A stretch of 64,000 nt of DNA, from contig NZ_QKVK01000002.1 of assembly GCF_003234965.1 (NCBI RefSeq), forward strand, positions 124,001 through 188,000, read 5' to 3'. Shown piece by piece: positions 15,470 through 23,262 of the stretch; the first letter of the stretch is position 1, and every line of letters begins with the position of its first letter. The stretch comes from Aestuariivirga litoralis (lineage in GTDB: Bacteria > Pseudomonadota > Alphaproteobacteria > Rhizobiales > Aestuariivirgaceae). The notes under the pieces were generated by a model. The model was given only the letters and a program-made list of their open reading frames with translations, ran no database searches and had not been told where the DNA came from. The position numbers and the translations under genes are program-made.

Positions 15470-16936
15470 TTACTCTGCGGCCTGCTTGGTGACACCCCAG
15501 ATATTATTGGAGAGGCCGCCTGCCTTCTGCGCAAACCTCAGGGGCTGGTTCCAGTCGAAAGTGCGGTAGACCGCGGCGGACTGGGCGAAGGGCGGCGACT
15601 GGGCGAAGAGCTGGAAGGTGAGGCGGTGGCCGGCATAGTCCGAGTTCAGCGCGTCCCGCGCCAGTGCGAGGAGCTTGCGGCGGTCCTCCGCCTGCCACTC
15701 GTCGTTGACCGTGTAGTACTTGTCCATCCACTGCTTGGTCTCGGGATGGTCGAAGACGGCGCTATCCGGCGTCACGCAGATCTGGCCGCCGCAGAGTTCG
15801 CGGGCGATGTGCATCATGCGTGGCAGGTTGTTGAGCGCGTGGCAGCGGCCGGTGAAGAGCAGCGACTGGTTCGGCATGAGGAGGCCGTTGGGGCTGCGCT
15901 CGCCCGTCGCGATGGCGGCGGTCAGGTGCGCATTGATGCCCTCGCGCCAGATGGCGAGCTCGGCCAGCTTCTCCTGCACCGCCTGCTGCTTGTCGAGACC
16001 TGTCTGCTTCGCATTCCACAGCGCGGCACCGATGATGAGGTCGGCGTAGCTGAGCGTTCTCTGCACGAAGGGGAAGGCCGAATAGCGGTGCAGCGTCTGG
16101 CGGATGAAGGCAGCGGCGCGGGTGTGCTGGTAGAACAGGATGTCTTCCCAGGGGATCAGCACATTGTCGAGGATCATCAGCGTGTCGACCTCGTCGAACT
16201 TGTTCGAGAGGGGATAGTCGCGCTCCGGTGCCCTTCCGGTGAAGCCGGTGCGGCAGATGTGCTTCACGCCCGGCGCGTCCATCTTGACGATGCAGCCCAG
16301 CGCGTATTCCGAGAGCTTGGCGTCGCCCCAGTTGGCGATGGTGGGCTTCAGGAAGGCCTGGTTGGAATAGGCCGCGGCGGTCTCGTACTTCGCGCCGCGG
16401 ATGATGATGCCGGCATCGGTCTCCTTCACCACATGGACCAGCATGTCCGGGTCCTGGTCCTGCGGGCGCTTGGAGCGGTCGCCCTTGGGGTCGGTGTTGG
16501 CCGAGACGTGGAAGGGGTCGTTCTTGATCACGAGGTGGATGTGGCGCTCGATGTTCTCGGCGAAGCGCGGGTCGATCTCGTTCAGGATCTCCTTGCCGTC
16601 CCACAGCGACCACATCTCGCCGATGGTCTCGTCGCCCACCCGGGTGACCACACCGCCGATGTCGTTCATCACCGTGTCGACGGCCTTGCGCTTGTCGTCC
16701 CAGTCCTTCTTCTCGAAGGGAAGACGGAGCCCGATGGGGAAGCGCTCGCCATCCTCCTCATAGGTCATGATCTCCTGCGTCTTCGCCTCGTGCTGCATGT
16801 CGTAGATGCGGGCGCGGATGTCGACGAGGGGCTTGAACTGCGGGTGGCGGGTCACGTCCTTCACGCGCTCGCCATTGATCCACACCTCGCGGCCGTCGCG
16901 GAGCGAGTCACGGAATTGTTCGCCAGTCCTGATCAT
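15470..16936 (-). CDS. HpaB-type FADH2-dependent aromatic monooxygenase
   Basis: A 488-residue oxygenase of the 4-hydroxyphenylacetate 3-hydroxylase family, with the usual two-domain acyl-CoA-dehydrogenase-like layout. Landmarks: the N-terminal RTGEQFRDSLRDGREVWING, HVSANTDPKGDRSKRPQDQD in the middle, and CGGQICVTPDSAVFDHPE in the C-terminal domain. These enzymes hydroxylate phenolic or hydroxylated heteroaromatic rings with FADH2 made by a partner reductase, here encoded 3 bp upstream. It starts the Rieske/RidA part of the operon. 4-hydroxyphenylacetate is unlikely to be the substrate, since none of the hpa ring-cleavage genes are present. Confidence 0.9.
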   Translation of the reverse strand: MIRTGEQFRDSLRDGREVWINGERVKDVTRHPQFKPLVDIRARIYDMQHEAKTQEIMTYEEDGERFPIGLRLPFEKKDWDDKRKAVDTVMNDIGGVVTRVGDETIGEMWSLWDGKEILNEIDPRFAENIERHIHLVIKNDPFHVSANTDPKGDRSKRPQDQDPDMLVHVVKETDAGIIIRGAKYETAAAYSNQAFLKPTIANWGDAKLSEYALGCIVKMDAPGVKHICRTGFTGRAPERDYPLSNKFDEVDTLMILDNVLIPWEDILFYQHTRAAAFIRQTLHRYSAFPFVQRTLSYADLIIGAALWNAKQTGLDKQQAVQEKLAELAIWREGINAHLTAAIATGERSPNGLLMPNQSLLFTGRCHALNNLPRMMHIARELCGGQICVTPDSAVFDHPETKQWMDKYYTVNDEWQAEDRRKLLALARDALNSDYAGHRLTFQLFAQSPPFAQSAAVYRTFDWNQPLRFAQKAGGLSNNIWGVTKQAAE

Positions 16937-16939
16937 GGT

Positions 16940-17455
16940 TCAGTTTCCCTCGTGATGGACGATGCGCGCGAAGGCGCGGTTGCAATAGACCAGCGGGTCG
17001 GCGGCACCGGAGTGCGCGGCGACGACGCGGCCGATGAAGATGCGGTGCGTGCCGGCATCGAGCTGGTCATGCACTTCGCATTCGAAGATGGCGGTGGCGT
17101 CCGAGACGAGAGGCAGGCCCAGCTCGCCGTCGCGCCAGTCGTGGTTGGAAAAGTCAAAGGGCCTCCCCTCGCGCGGCCGGCCGGCGAAGGTCTCGGCATA
17201 GGCGCGGTGCGCCGCGGAGAGCAGGTTGACTGCGAAGACGCCGTTTCCTTCCACCGCCGCGACGGCCGGGCTCTTGCGGTTGATGCAGCAGAGCACCAGC
17301 GGCGGCTCGGCCGAAACGGAAGAGACCGCACTCACCGTGAGGCCGAAGCGGCCCAGGGGACCGTCCGTCGTCACCACCGAGACGCCGGTGGCGGCAAGCC
17401 CCATGGCGGCCGTGAATTGTGCCGCGCCAACGGGCGGCTTAGCCATCGCGTTCAT
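16940..17455 (-). CDS. Flavin reductase (HpaC-like) of the two-component monooxygenase
   Basis: A 171-residue FMN-binding split-barrel reductase: TGVSVVTTDGPLGRFGLTVS near the start, SVSAEPPLVLCCINRKS, and GTHRIFIGRVVAA with the conserved flavin-binding His. It reduces FAD or FMN with NAD(P)H and hands it to the adjacent HpaB-like oxygenase. The start at 17455 (MNAMAKPP) is chosen because GGAGGGAAC sits 10 bp upstream; an ATG 48 bp further up lacks a ribosome site. First gene of the operon, divergent from the LysR gene. Confidence 0.9.
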   Translation of the reverse strand: MNAMAKPPVGAAQFTAAMGLAATGVSVVTTDGPLGRFGLTVSAVSSVSAEPPLVLCCINRKSPAVAAVEGNGVFAVNLLSAAHRAYAETFAGRPREGRPFDFSNHDWRDGELGLPLVSDATAIFECEVHDQLDAGTHRIFIGRVVAAHSGAADPLVYCNRAFARIVHHEGN

Positions 17456-17549
17456 CTGCCCGTTCCCTCCGTTCAGATGCCCCGAGCTTGACACCGGATG
17501 CATGCTTCGGAAAAATAGATTATATCGGGCCGCTGGATAGGATTTTACG
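17456..17549. promoter_or_regulatory. Divergent control region between the monooxygenase operon and its LysR gene
   Basis: 94 bp with a TTGACA at 17488-17493 pointing toward the LysR gene and an A/T-rich stretch (AAAAATAGATTATAT) starting 17 bp later that could hold the -10. The 17-bp spacer between them is itself nearly symmetric around GCATGC. LysR proteins usually bind such a divergent region; no exact T-N11-A site is claimed. Confidence 0.4.
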
Positions 17550-18458
17550 ATGCTGCGCTATACGCTGCGCCAGGTGGAATATGCCGTGGCGATCTGGGAC
17601 CACGGCTCGGTGGCCGCGGCCTCGGCGCATCTGGGGGTGGCGCAGCCCACGCTGTCCGCCTCGCTCGCCAAGCTCGAGGAGCAGATCGGGCTGCAGCTGT
17701 TCATCCGCCACCATGCGCAGGGGGTGAGCCCCTCGCCCGCGGGCCTGCGCTTCCTCGCCGAGGCGCGCAACCTCTTGACCCATGCGCAGGACCTGCAGCG
17801 TGACATGCTGGCGGCGGGCACCGCCATCGAGGGGCAACTGTCGCTCGCGAGCTTCGCCACCATCGCGCCCTCCTTCGTGCCACCGCTGATCAAGACCTTC
17901 ACCAGCCTCCACCCCAAGGTGACGATCCGCATGGCGGAGGGGACACAGGACGAATTGTTCAAGGGCCTGCGCGGCGGCGACTTCGACCTGGCGCTCCTCT
18001 ATGATGTCGACATGCCGGAGGATTTCACGGTCACACCGCTCACCTCCTTCGCACCCCATGTGCTGCTGCCCGGAAAGCACAGGCTGACGCGCCTCAAGAA
18101 CGTGCCGCTCGTTGCACTGAAGGACGAGCCCTTCGTGCTGCTCGACATCGCGCCGAGCCGGACCTACTTCACGCGCATCCTCGAGACCGCGGGGATCGTG
18201 CCGAAGGTCGCCTTCTCGTCGCCTTCACTCGAGGTTGTGCGCGGCCTCGTCGGCCAGGGGCTCGGCTATTCGATCCTGGTGACGAGACCATACGGGGATC
18301 ATTCCTATGCGGGCGAGGAATTGGCGGTGCGGCCCATCGCGGACGAGGTGGAGCGCGGCGTCATCGCGCTTGCAGCACTCAGGCAAATGCGCAAGACACG
18401 GCTGGTCTCGGCCTTCGAGGCGCATTGCGTGGATTTCTTCAGGACGGTGAAAGCGTGA
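17550..18458 (+). CDS. LysR-type transcriptional regulator of the catabolic cluster
   Basis: A 302-residue LysR protein: winged-helix domain at 3-62 (LRQVEYAVAIWDHGSVAAAS, then AQPTLSASLAKLEEQIG) and a periplasmic-binding-like effector domain from about 90. It is divergent from the flavin reductase/monooxygenase operon, so by the usual LysR logic it controls that operon in response to a pathway intermediate. Its stop overlaps the GTG of the DadA-like gene, so the regulator and the oxidoreductase are co-transcribed. Confidence 0.92.
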   Translation: MLRYTLRQVEYAVAIWDHGSVAAASAHLGVAQPTLSASLAKLEEQIGLQLFIRHHAQGVSPSPAGLRFLAEARNLLTHAQDLQRDMLAAGTAIEGQLSLASFATIAPSFVPPLIKTFTSLHPKVTIRMAEGTQDELFKGLRGGDFDLALLYDVDMPEDFTVTPLTSFAPHVLLPGKHRLTRLKNVPLVALKDEPFVLLDIAPSRTYFTRILETAGIVPKVAFSSPSLEVVRGLVGQGLGYSILVTRPYGDHSYAGEELAVRPIADEVERGVIALAALRQMRKTRLVSAFEAHCVDFFRTVKA

Positions 18459-19705
18459 CCCAACCTTCAGCCACCATCATCGGCGCCGGCATCGTCGGCG
18501 TCTCGGCCGCCACCTTCCTGCAGCGCGAAGGATACAAGGTCACCATCATCGACCGCGTGCCGCCGGGCGAAGGGGCGAGCTTCGGCAATGCCGGCGGCCT
18601 CGCCTTCGCCGAGATCGTGCCGACGGTTCACCCGCACATGCTGATGAAGATCCCCGGCTGGCTGCTGGACCCCCTGGGCCCGCTCACCATCCGCTGGTCC
18701 TATTTCCCCAGGGCGCTGCCGTGGTTCCTGTCGATGGCGCGCAATTCGCTGCCCGACCGGGTGAAGGCCATCACCGCGGCACGCGCCGACCTGGCGCTCC
18801 GCGTGGTCTCCGATTTCGAGACGCTACTGAAGGCCGCGGGCACGGCCGACATGATCCGGCTGCAGGATACGCTCAGGCTCTATGACAGCGAGAAGCAGTT
18901 CCTGTCCGAGGCCAGCGAGCGCGAGATCAAGAAGGCCCATGGTTATGAGATGACGCGCATCTCGGGCGACGAGGCGCGCGAGATGGAACCGGCGCTGGGC
19001 AAGACCGTCCATTGCGGCGTGTTCCATGGCGGCTGGTATTTCCTCACCAATCCCGGCCGCGCGGTGAAGTCCATCGCTGCGGAGGTGGTGCGGAATGGCG
19101 GCACCGTCCTGCAGGACGAGGTGGTCACGCTGGAGCGCGAGGGCAATCGCGTGACGGGCCTGCGCCTCAAGGACTACGGGCTGCATGAGGTGGACCGGCT
19201 GGTGATCTGTGCGGGGGCCTATTCGCATTTGCTGGCGCGGCAGCTGGGCGAGAAGGTGCTGCTCGAGGCCGAACGCGGCTATCACATGGTGCTGCCGAAT
19301 TCGGGCGTGAACCTGTCGCGCTCGCTCACCATGGCGGGCAAGCCCGGCGCGGCGACGCCCATGGAAATGGGACTGCGGCTTGCAGGCTCCGACGAGTTCG
19401 CGGGGCTCGATGCCGCGCCCAATTATGCCCGCGCCGATGCGCTGTGGACGAATTTCAAGACCGTGCTGCCGGGGCTGAAGGAGCCCGATGCGGAGACCAC
19501 GCGCTGGATGGGGCGCCGGCCCGGCACGCCGGATTCGCTCCCCGTGATCGGGCCGTCGAAGACCACGGCCAATGTCTGGTACGGCTTCGGGCATGGCCAC
19601 ATGGGGCTGACCTGGGGGCCTTCCACCGGGCGGCTGATCGCGGAGGCCATGACGGGTGTGAAGAGCAACATCGACATGGCGCCGTTCCGGGTGGACCGGT
19701 TCTGA
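18455..19705 (+). CDS. DadA-like FAD-dependent D-amino acid dehydrogenase/oxidoreductase
   Basis: A 416-residue DAO-family flavoprotein with the ADP-binding GAGIVGVSAATFL near residue 9, GNAGGLAF near 44, and the C-terminal GFGHGHMGLTWGPSTG typical of DadA. It would oxidise a D-amino acid or a secondary amine to an imine. The GTG at 18455 overlaps the LysR stop (GTGA); an upstream TTG is less likely. An imine product would be a natural RidA substrate, which ties it to the divergent operon. Confidence 0.85.
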   Translation: MTQPSATIIGAGIVGVSAATFLQREGYKVTIIDRVPPGEGASFGNAGGLAFAEIVPTVHPHMLMKIPGWLLDPLGPLTIRWSYFPRALPWFLSMARNSLPDRVKAITAARADLALRVVSDFETLLKAAGTADMIRLQDTLRLYDSEKQFLSEASEREIKKAHGYEMTRISGDEAREMEPALGKTVHCGVFHGGWYFLTNPGRAVKSIAAEVVRNGGTVLQDEVVTLEREGNRVTGLRLKDYGLHEVDRLVICAGAYSHLLARQLGEKVLLEAERGYHMVLPNSGVNLSRSLTMAGKPGAATPMEMGLRLAGSDEFAGLDAAPNYARADALWTNFKTVLPGLKEPDAETTRWMGRRPGTPDSLPVIGPSKTTANVWYGFGHGHMGLTWGPSTGRLIAEAMTGVKSNIDMAPFRVDRF

Positions 19706-19957
19706 GACCGGAAACTCCCCTCCCCACAAGGGGGAGGGAAGACAGCCGCATGCCCACCACCCGGATCTCGGCTGCGGAGTTTTTTCCTTGACTTTCTTTC
19801 AGACCTATGCTAGGTATGTATTCTCTGGCGTACCTGCTGCTGATTGACATGGTGAATCCGTTTTCCGCAAGGCCACGCCCCGGCCCTGCCCCTCCCGTTG
19901 CCCGGCGCCGTCACGCCGGGGAGCGCGGGGCGGAGCTTTGGGTGGCACCCCCCGGAT
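19706..19957. other. Gene-free stretch
   Basis: Together with the family A palindrome that follows, this makes a gap of about 360 bp between convergent genes. It begins with a CCCTCCCC/GGGGGAGG hairpin that may end the DadA-like transcript. It also contains a promoter-like TTGACT-N17-TAGGTA at 19788-19816 overlapping the inverted repeat ACCTA-TGC-TAGGT. No convincing reading frame. Confidence 0.5.
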
Positions 19958-20036
19958 TCATCATGCGCGGGCTCGACCCGCGCATCCTTTCGCTGCGAGC
20001 AAAAGGATGGCCGGGACAAGCCCGGCCATGATGAGG
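19958..20036. repeat. Palindromic repeat, family A, copy 4
   Basis: TCATCATGCGCGGGCTCGAC on the left and GGGACAAGCCCGGCCATGAT on the right, with CATCCTTT and AAAGGATG facing each other inside. It lies between the convergent DadA-like and GreA/B-like genes. Confidence 0.75.
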
Positions 20037-20063
20037 GAGGGACGAGAGAGAGCGGAACCGCAA

Positions 20064-20534
20064 TCAGCCCAGCCCCTCGAGCCCGGTGATCTCCACCTCG
20101 CCGCCGGGCACCTCGGCGGCATCGCCAACCTTCTTCCCCATCAGCGCGCGGGCCATGGGGGAGGTGTAGGCGATGAGGCCCTTGGCCGGGTCGGCTTCGT
20201 CCTCGCCGACGATGGAGAAGACCTGCCTCCGGCCATCCTCGCGTTCAATCGACACCCGCGTGGCGAAGGCCACGGCCTCCGGTTTCCCGGCACTGCCCAC
20301 CAGCTGCGCTGACGAGCGCCGCTGGGTCCAGTAGCGGAGGTCGCGCGAGGCGCGCGCGATCATCGCCTTGTCCTGGTCGTGCTGGCCTTGCGCGAGGAGC
20401 TTTCGGCAGGCCTCGATCTCGCCGTCGATGAGGGCCAGGCCGCGCGCCGTCACGAAATTGGGGTTGGCGCTGACGGGACGCTCGGGAAGGTCCTCCGGGC
20501 GGTCATCTTGTTCTTTGACAAAGGCGCGGCTCAT
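20064..20534 (-). CDS. GreA/GreB family transcription elongation factor
   Basis: A 156-residue Gre-type protein: an N-terminal coiled-coil segment (GLALIDGEIEACRKLLAQGQ to the RRSSAQLV region) and a C-terminal FKBP-like domain with FSIVGEDEADPAKGLIAYTS and ARALMGKKVGDAAEVPGG. It would help backtracked RNA polymerase cleave its transcript. It is closer to GreB or the Rnk-like branch than to housekeeping GreA, being acidic and lacking the usual GreA N-terminus. Divergent from pepN, 38 bp apart. Confidence 0.87.
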   Translation of the reverse strand: MSRAFVKEQDDRPEDLPERPVSANPNFVTARGLALIDGEIEACRKLLAQGQHDQDKAMIARASRDLRYWTQRRSSAQLVGSAGKPEAVAFATRVSIEREDGRRQVFSIVGEDEADPAKGLIAYTSPMARALMGKKVGDAAEVPGGEVEITGLEGLG

Positions 20535-20572
20535 GGCTTCTATGCTTTCAACTCAGTGACAGGTTTACCCGC

Positions 20573-23212
20573 ATGAAGACCGAGACGCCACAGCCGATCC
20601 ACCTCGCCGACTACACGCCGGTGCCCTACCTGATCGACAGCGTGGCGCTCGATTTCCGGCTCGACCCGCAGGAGACGCGCGTGACGGCGCGCCTGTCGCT
20701 CCGGCCCAATCCGGCGAGCAGGGAACAAGGCGCGGCCCTCGTGTTCGACGGCGAGCGCATCACGCTTCAGTCGCTGGTGCTGGATGGCGTGGCCCTGCAA
20801 CCCGGCCAGTATCATGCGGATGAACAATCGCTGACCATCGCGAATGTTCCGCAGGCACCCTTCACGCTGGAGGTGGTGACCACATGCAACCCTGCAGCCA
20901 ATACCGAGCTTTCGGGGCTCTATCTCTCGGGCGGCGTGTTCTGCACCCAGTGCGAGGCGGAGGGCTTCCGCCGCATCACCTATTTCTACGACCGGCCGGA
21001 CGTGATGGCGCGCTACACGGTGCGCATCGAGGCGGAGCGCGAGCAGGCGCCCATCCTGCTCTCCAACGGCAACCCGCGCGAACGCGACGTGATCGGCGGC
21101 ACGACGCGGCATTTCGCGGTGTGGGACGACCCCTTCCCCAAGCCGTCCTACCTTTTCGCGCTGGTGGCGGGTGACCTGGGCGCAGTGCATGACGGTTTCA
21201 CCACGATGAGCGGCCGCACGGTGGAACTCGGCATCTATGTGCTGAAGGGCAATGAGGGCCGCTGCGCCTGGGCGATGGAGTCGCTGAAGCAGTCGATGCG
21301 CTGGGACGAGCGGCGCTTCGGCCGCGAATATGACCTCGACGTGTTCAACATCGTGGCGGTGCCCGACTTCAACATGGGCGCGATGGAGAACAAGGGGCTC
21401 AACGTCTTCAACGACAAGTACATCCTCGCCAACCCCGAGACGGCGACCGACCTCGACTATGTGAACATCGAAGCCATCATCGCGCATGAGTATTTCCACA
21501 ACTGGACGGGCAACCGCATTACCTGCCGCGACTGGTTCCAGCTCTGCCTGAAGGAAGGGCTGACGGTGTTCCGCGACCAGGAGTTCACCTCCGACCTGCG
21601 CTCTCGCGCGGTGAAGCGCATCACCGACGTGAAGACGCTGCGGGCCCGGCAATTCCCCGAGGACAATGGCCCGCTCGCCCACCCGCCCAGGCCCGATGCC
21701 TATATCGAGATCAATAATTTCTACACGCCCACCGTCTACGAGAAGGGCGCCGAAATCTGCCGCATGATGCTCACCCTCATCGGCGAGCAGGCCTTCCGCA
21801 AGGCGATGGACCTCTATTTCGACCGCCATGACGGCGAGGCGGCGACCGTCGAGCAGTTCGTGGCCTGCATGGCGGAGGCTTCGGGCCGGGACCTCACGCA
21901 GTTTTTCACCTGGTACAGCCAGGCGGGCACGCCCGCGGTGAAGGCCGAGGGCCATTACGACGCGGCGAAGAAGCAATACACGCTGACGCTGGAACAACAG
22001 GTGAAGCCGACGCCGGGCCAGCTGGAGAAGCAGGCCCTGCACATTCCGCTGGGGATCGGACTCATCGGTCCTGACGGTACCGACATGCCGCTGGACCTCG
22101 AAGGCGTGGGCACGCTCAACACGCCGCTGATCGAGCTGACGGAGCCCCGCCAGAGCTTCCGCTTCAACGTCGCGCAGCGGCCGGTGCTGTCGCTGAACCG
22201 CGGCTTCTCCGCACCGGTCAAGCTGGAGGCCGATCTCTCGACGGCGGACGAGCTGTTCCTGATGGGGCATGACGGCGACAGCTTCAACCGCTGGGAGGCG
22301 GGCCAGCGGCTGGGGCGCAGGCTGGTGCTCGATGCCTATCATGGCACGGCGACCGAGGCCGGCGTGGCGGCCTATGCGGCGGCGCTGAAGAAGATCATCG
22401 ACGACCCGGCGGTGGATGACGCCTTCAAGGCGCTGATGTTGATGCTGCCGACCGAGAGCGAGATCGCGGCGGCACTCGGCGCGGAGGTTGACACCGACAG
22501 GGTGCATGCGGCGCGCGATGGCCTTCGCACGGCGATTGCCCGGCAGCTGGCGCGCGAACTCGACGCGATCTGGCAGCGCACGGACGAGCCCGGCCCCTAT
22601 CGGCCCGACCCCGCCTCGACCGCGCGCCGCGCGCTGCGCCAGACGGCGCTGGCGCTGATGGTGATGGGCGACCGGACGGACGGCATCGCCCGGGCCCTGG
22701 CCGAGTTCGAGGCGGCGCACAACATGAGCGCGGAGATGGGCGCACTGGCGGCGCTGGTACAGGTCGACTGCCCGGAGCGCGAGACGGCCCTCGAGCGCTT
22801 CCACGCGCGCCATGCCCATGAGCACCTGCTCGTCGACAAGTGGCTGATGCTGAACGCCCAGGCGCAGGGGCCCGGCGCGGCGGCGCGCATCGCGCGGCTG
22901 ACCACGCACCCGGACTTCAGGTGGACGACACCCAACAAGGTCTATGCCCTGCTCTCGGGCTTCGTCGGCGGCAATCCGGCGGGGTTCAATGCCGAGGACG
23001 GCTCCGGCTACAAGGTGATCGCCGACGCGATCCTGAGGCTCGACCCCATCAACCCGCAGGTGGCGTCACGGCTCGCCACCTCGTTCCGCAGCTGCAAGCT
23101 GTTGAATTCGAGTCGAAAAACGGCCGCCCAGGCGGAGCTCGAGCGGATCCTCGCCGAGCCCTCCCTGTCACGCGACGTGTTCGAAATCGTGTCGAAGATC
23201 GCAACCTCCTGA
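20573..23212 (+). CDS. pepN: Aminopeptidase N
   Basis: An 879-residue M1 zinc aminopeptidase of standard length. The substrate-N-terminus motif GAMEN lies near residue 268 (FNMGAMENKGLN), the zinc site HEYFHNW near 305 with its second Glu about 19 residues on (LKEGLTVFRDQEF), and the long helical C-terminal domain follows. It removes N-terminal residues from peptides in the cytosol. A single gene with its own promoter region, shared with the divergent Gre gene. Confidence 0.97.
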   Translation: MKTETPQPIHLADYTPVPYLIDSVALDFRLDPQETRVTARLSLRPNPASREQGAALVFDGERITLQSLVLDGVALQPGQYHADEQSLTIANVPQAPFTLEVVTTCNPAANTELSGLYLSGGVFCTQCEAEGFRRITYFYDRPDVMARYTVRIEAEREQAPILLSNGNPRERDVIGGTTRHFAVWDDPFPKPSYLFALVAGDLGAVHDGFTTMSGRTVELGIYVLKGNEGRCAWAMESLKQSMRWDERRFGREYDLDVFNIVAVPDFNMGAMENKGLNVFNDKYILANPETATDLDYVNIEAIIAHEYFHNWTGNRITCRDWFQLCLKEGLTVFRDQEFTSDLRSRAVKRITDVKTLRARQFPEDNGPLAHPPRPDAYIEINNFYTPTVYEKGAEICRMMLTLIGEQAFRKAMDLYFDRHDGEAATVEQFVACMAEASGRDLTQFFTWYSQAGTPAVKAEGHYDAAKKQYTLTLEQQVKPTPGQLEKQALHIPLGIGLIGPDGTDMPLDLEGVGTLNTPLIELTEPRQSFRFNVAQRPVLSLNRGFSAPVKLEADLSTADELFLMGHDGDSFNRWEAGQRLGRRLVLDAYHGTATEAGVAAYAAALKKIIDDPAVDDAFKALMLMLPTESEIAAALGAEVDTDRVHAARDGLRTAIARQLARELDAIWQRTDEPGPYRPDPASTARRALRQTALALMVMGDRTDGIARALAEFEAAHNMSAEMGALAALVQVDCPERETALERFHARHAHEHLLVDKWLMLNAQAQGPGAAARIARLTTHPDFRWTTPNKVYALLSGFVGGNPAGFNAEDGSGYKVIADAILRLDPINPQVASRLATSFRSCKLLNSSRKTAAQAELERILAEPSLSRDVFEIVSKIATS

Positions 23213-23262
23213 ATCCCATTCTAAACACTGGACAAATCACCCCCATTTCGAATCAATAGCCG

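Noticed and set aside
15470-16936. Assignment of the oxygenase as true 4-hydroxyphenylacetate 3-hydroxylase (hpaB)
   Set aside because: No homoprotocatechuate pathway genes nearby; the Rieske, RidA and amidohydrolase neighbours point to another substrate.
19807-20031. 74-codon open frame on the plus strand starting MLGMYSLAYLLL
   Set aside because: No ribosome site; most of it translates a family A palindrome.
20540-22909. 789-codon open frame on the minus strand
   Set aside because: Antisense to pepN; composition typical of a GC shadow frame.
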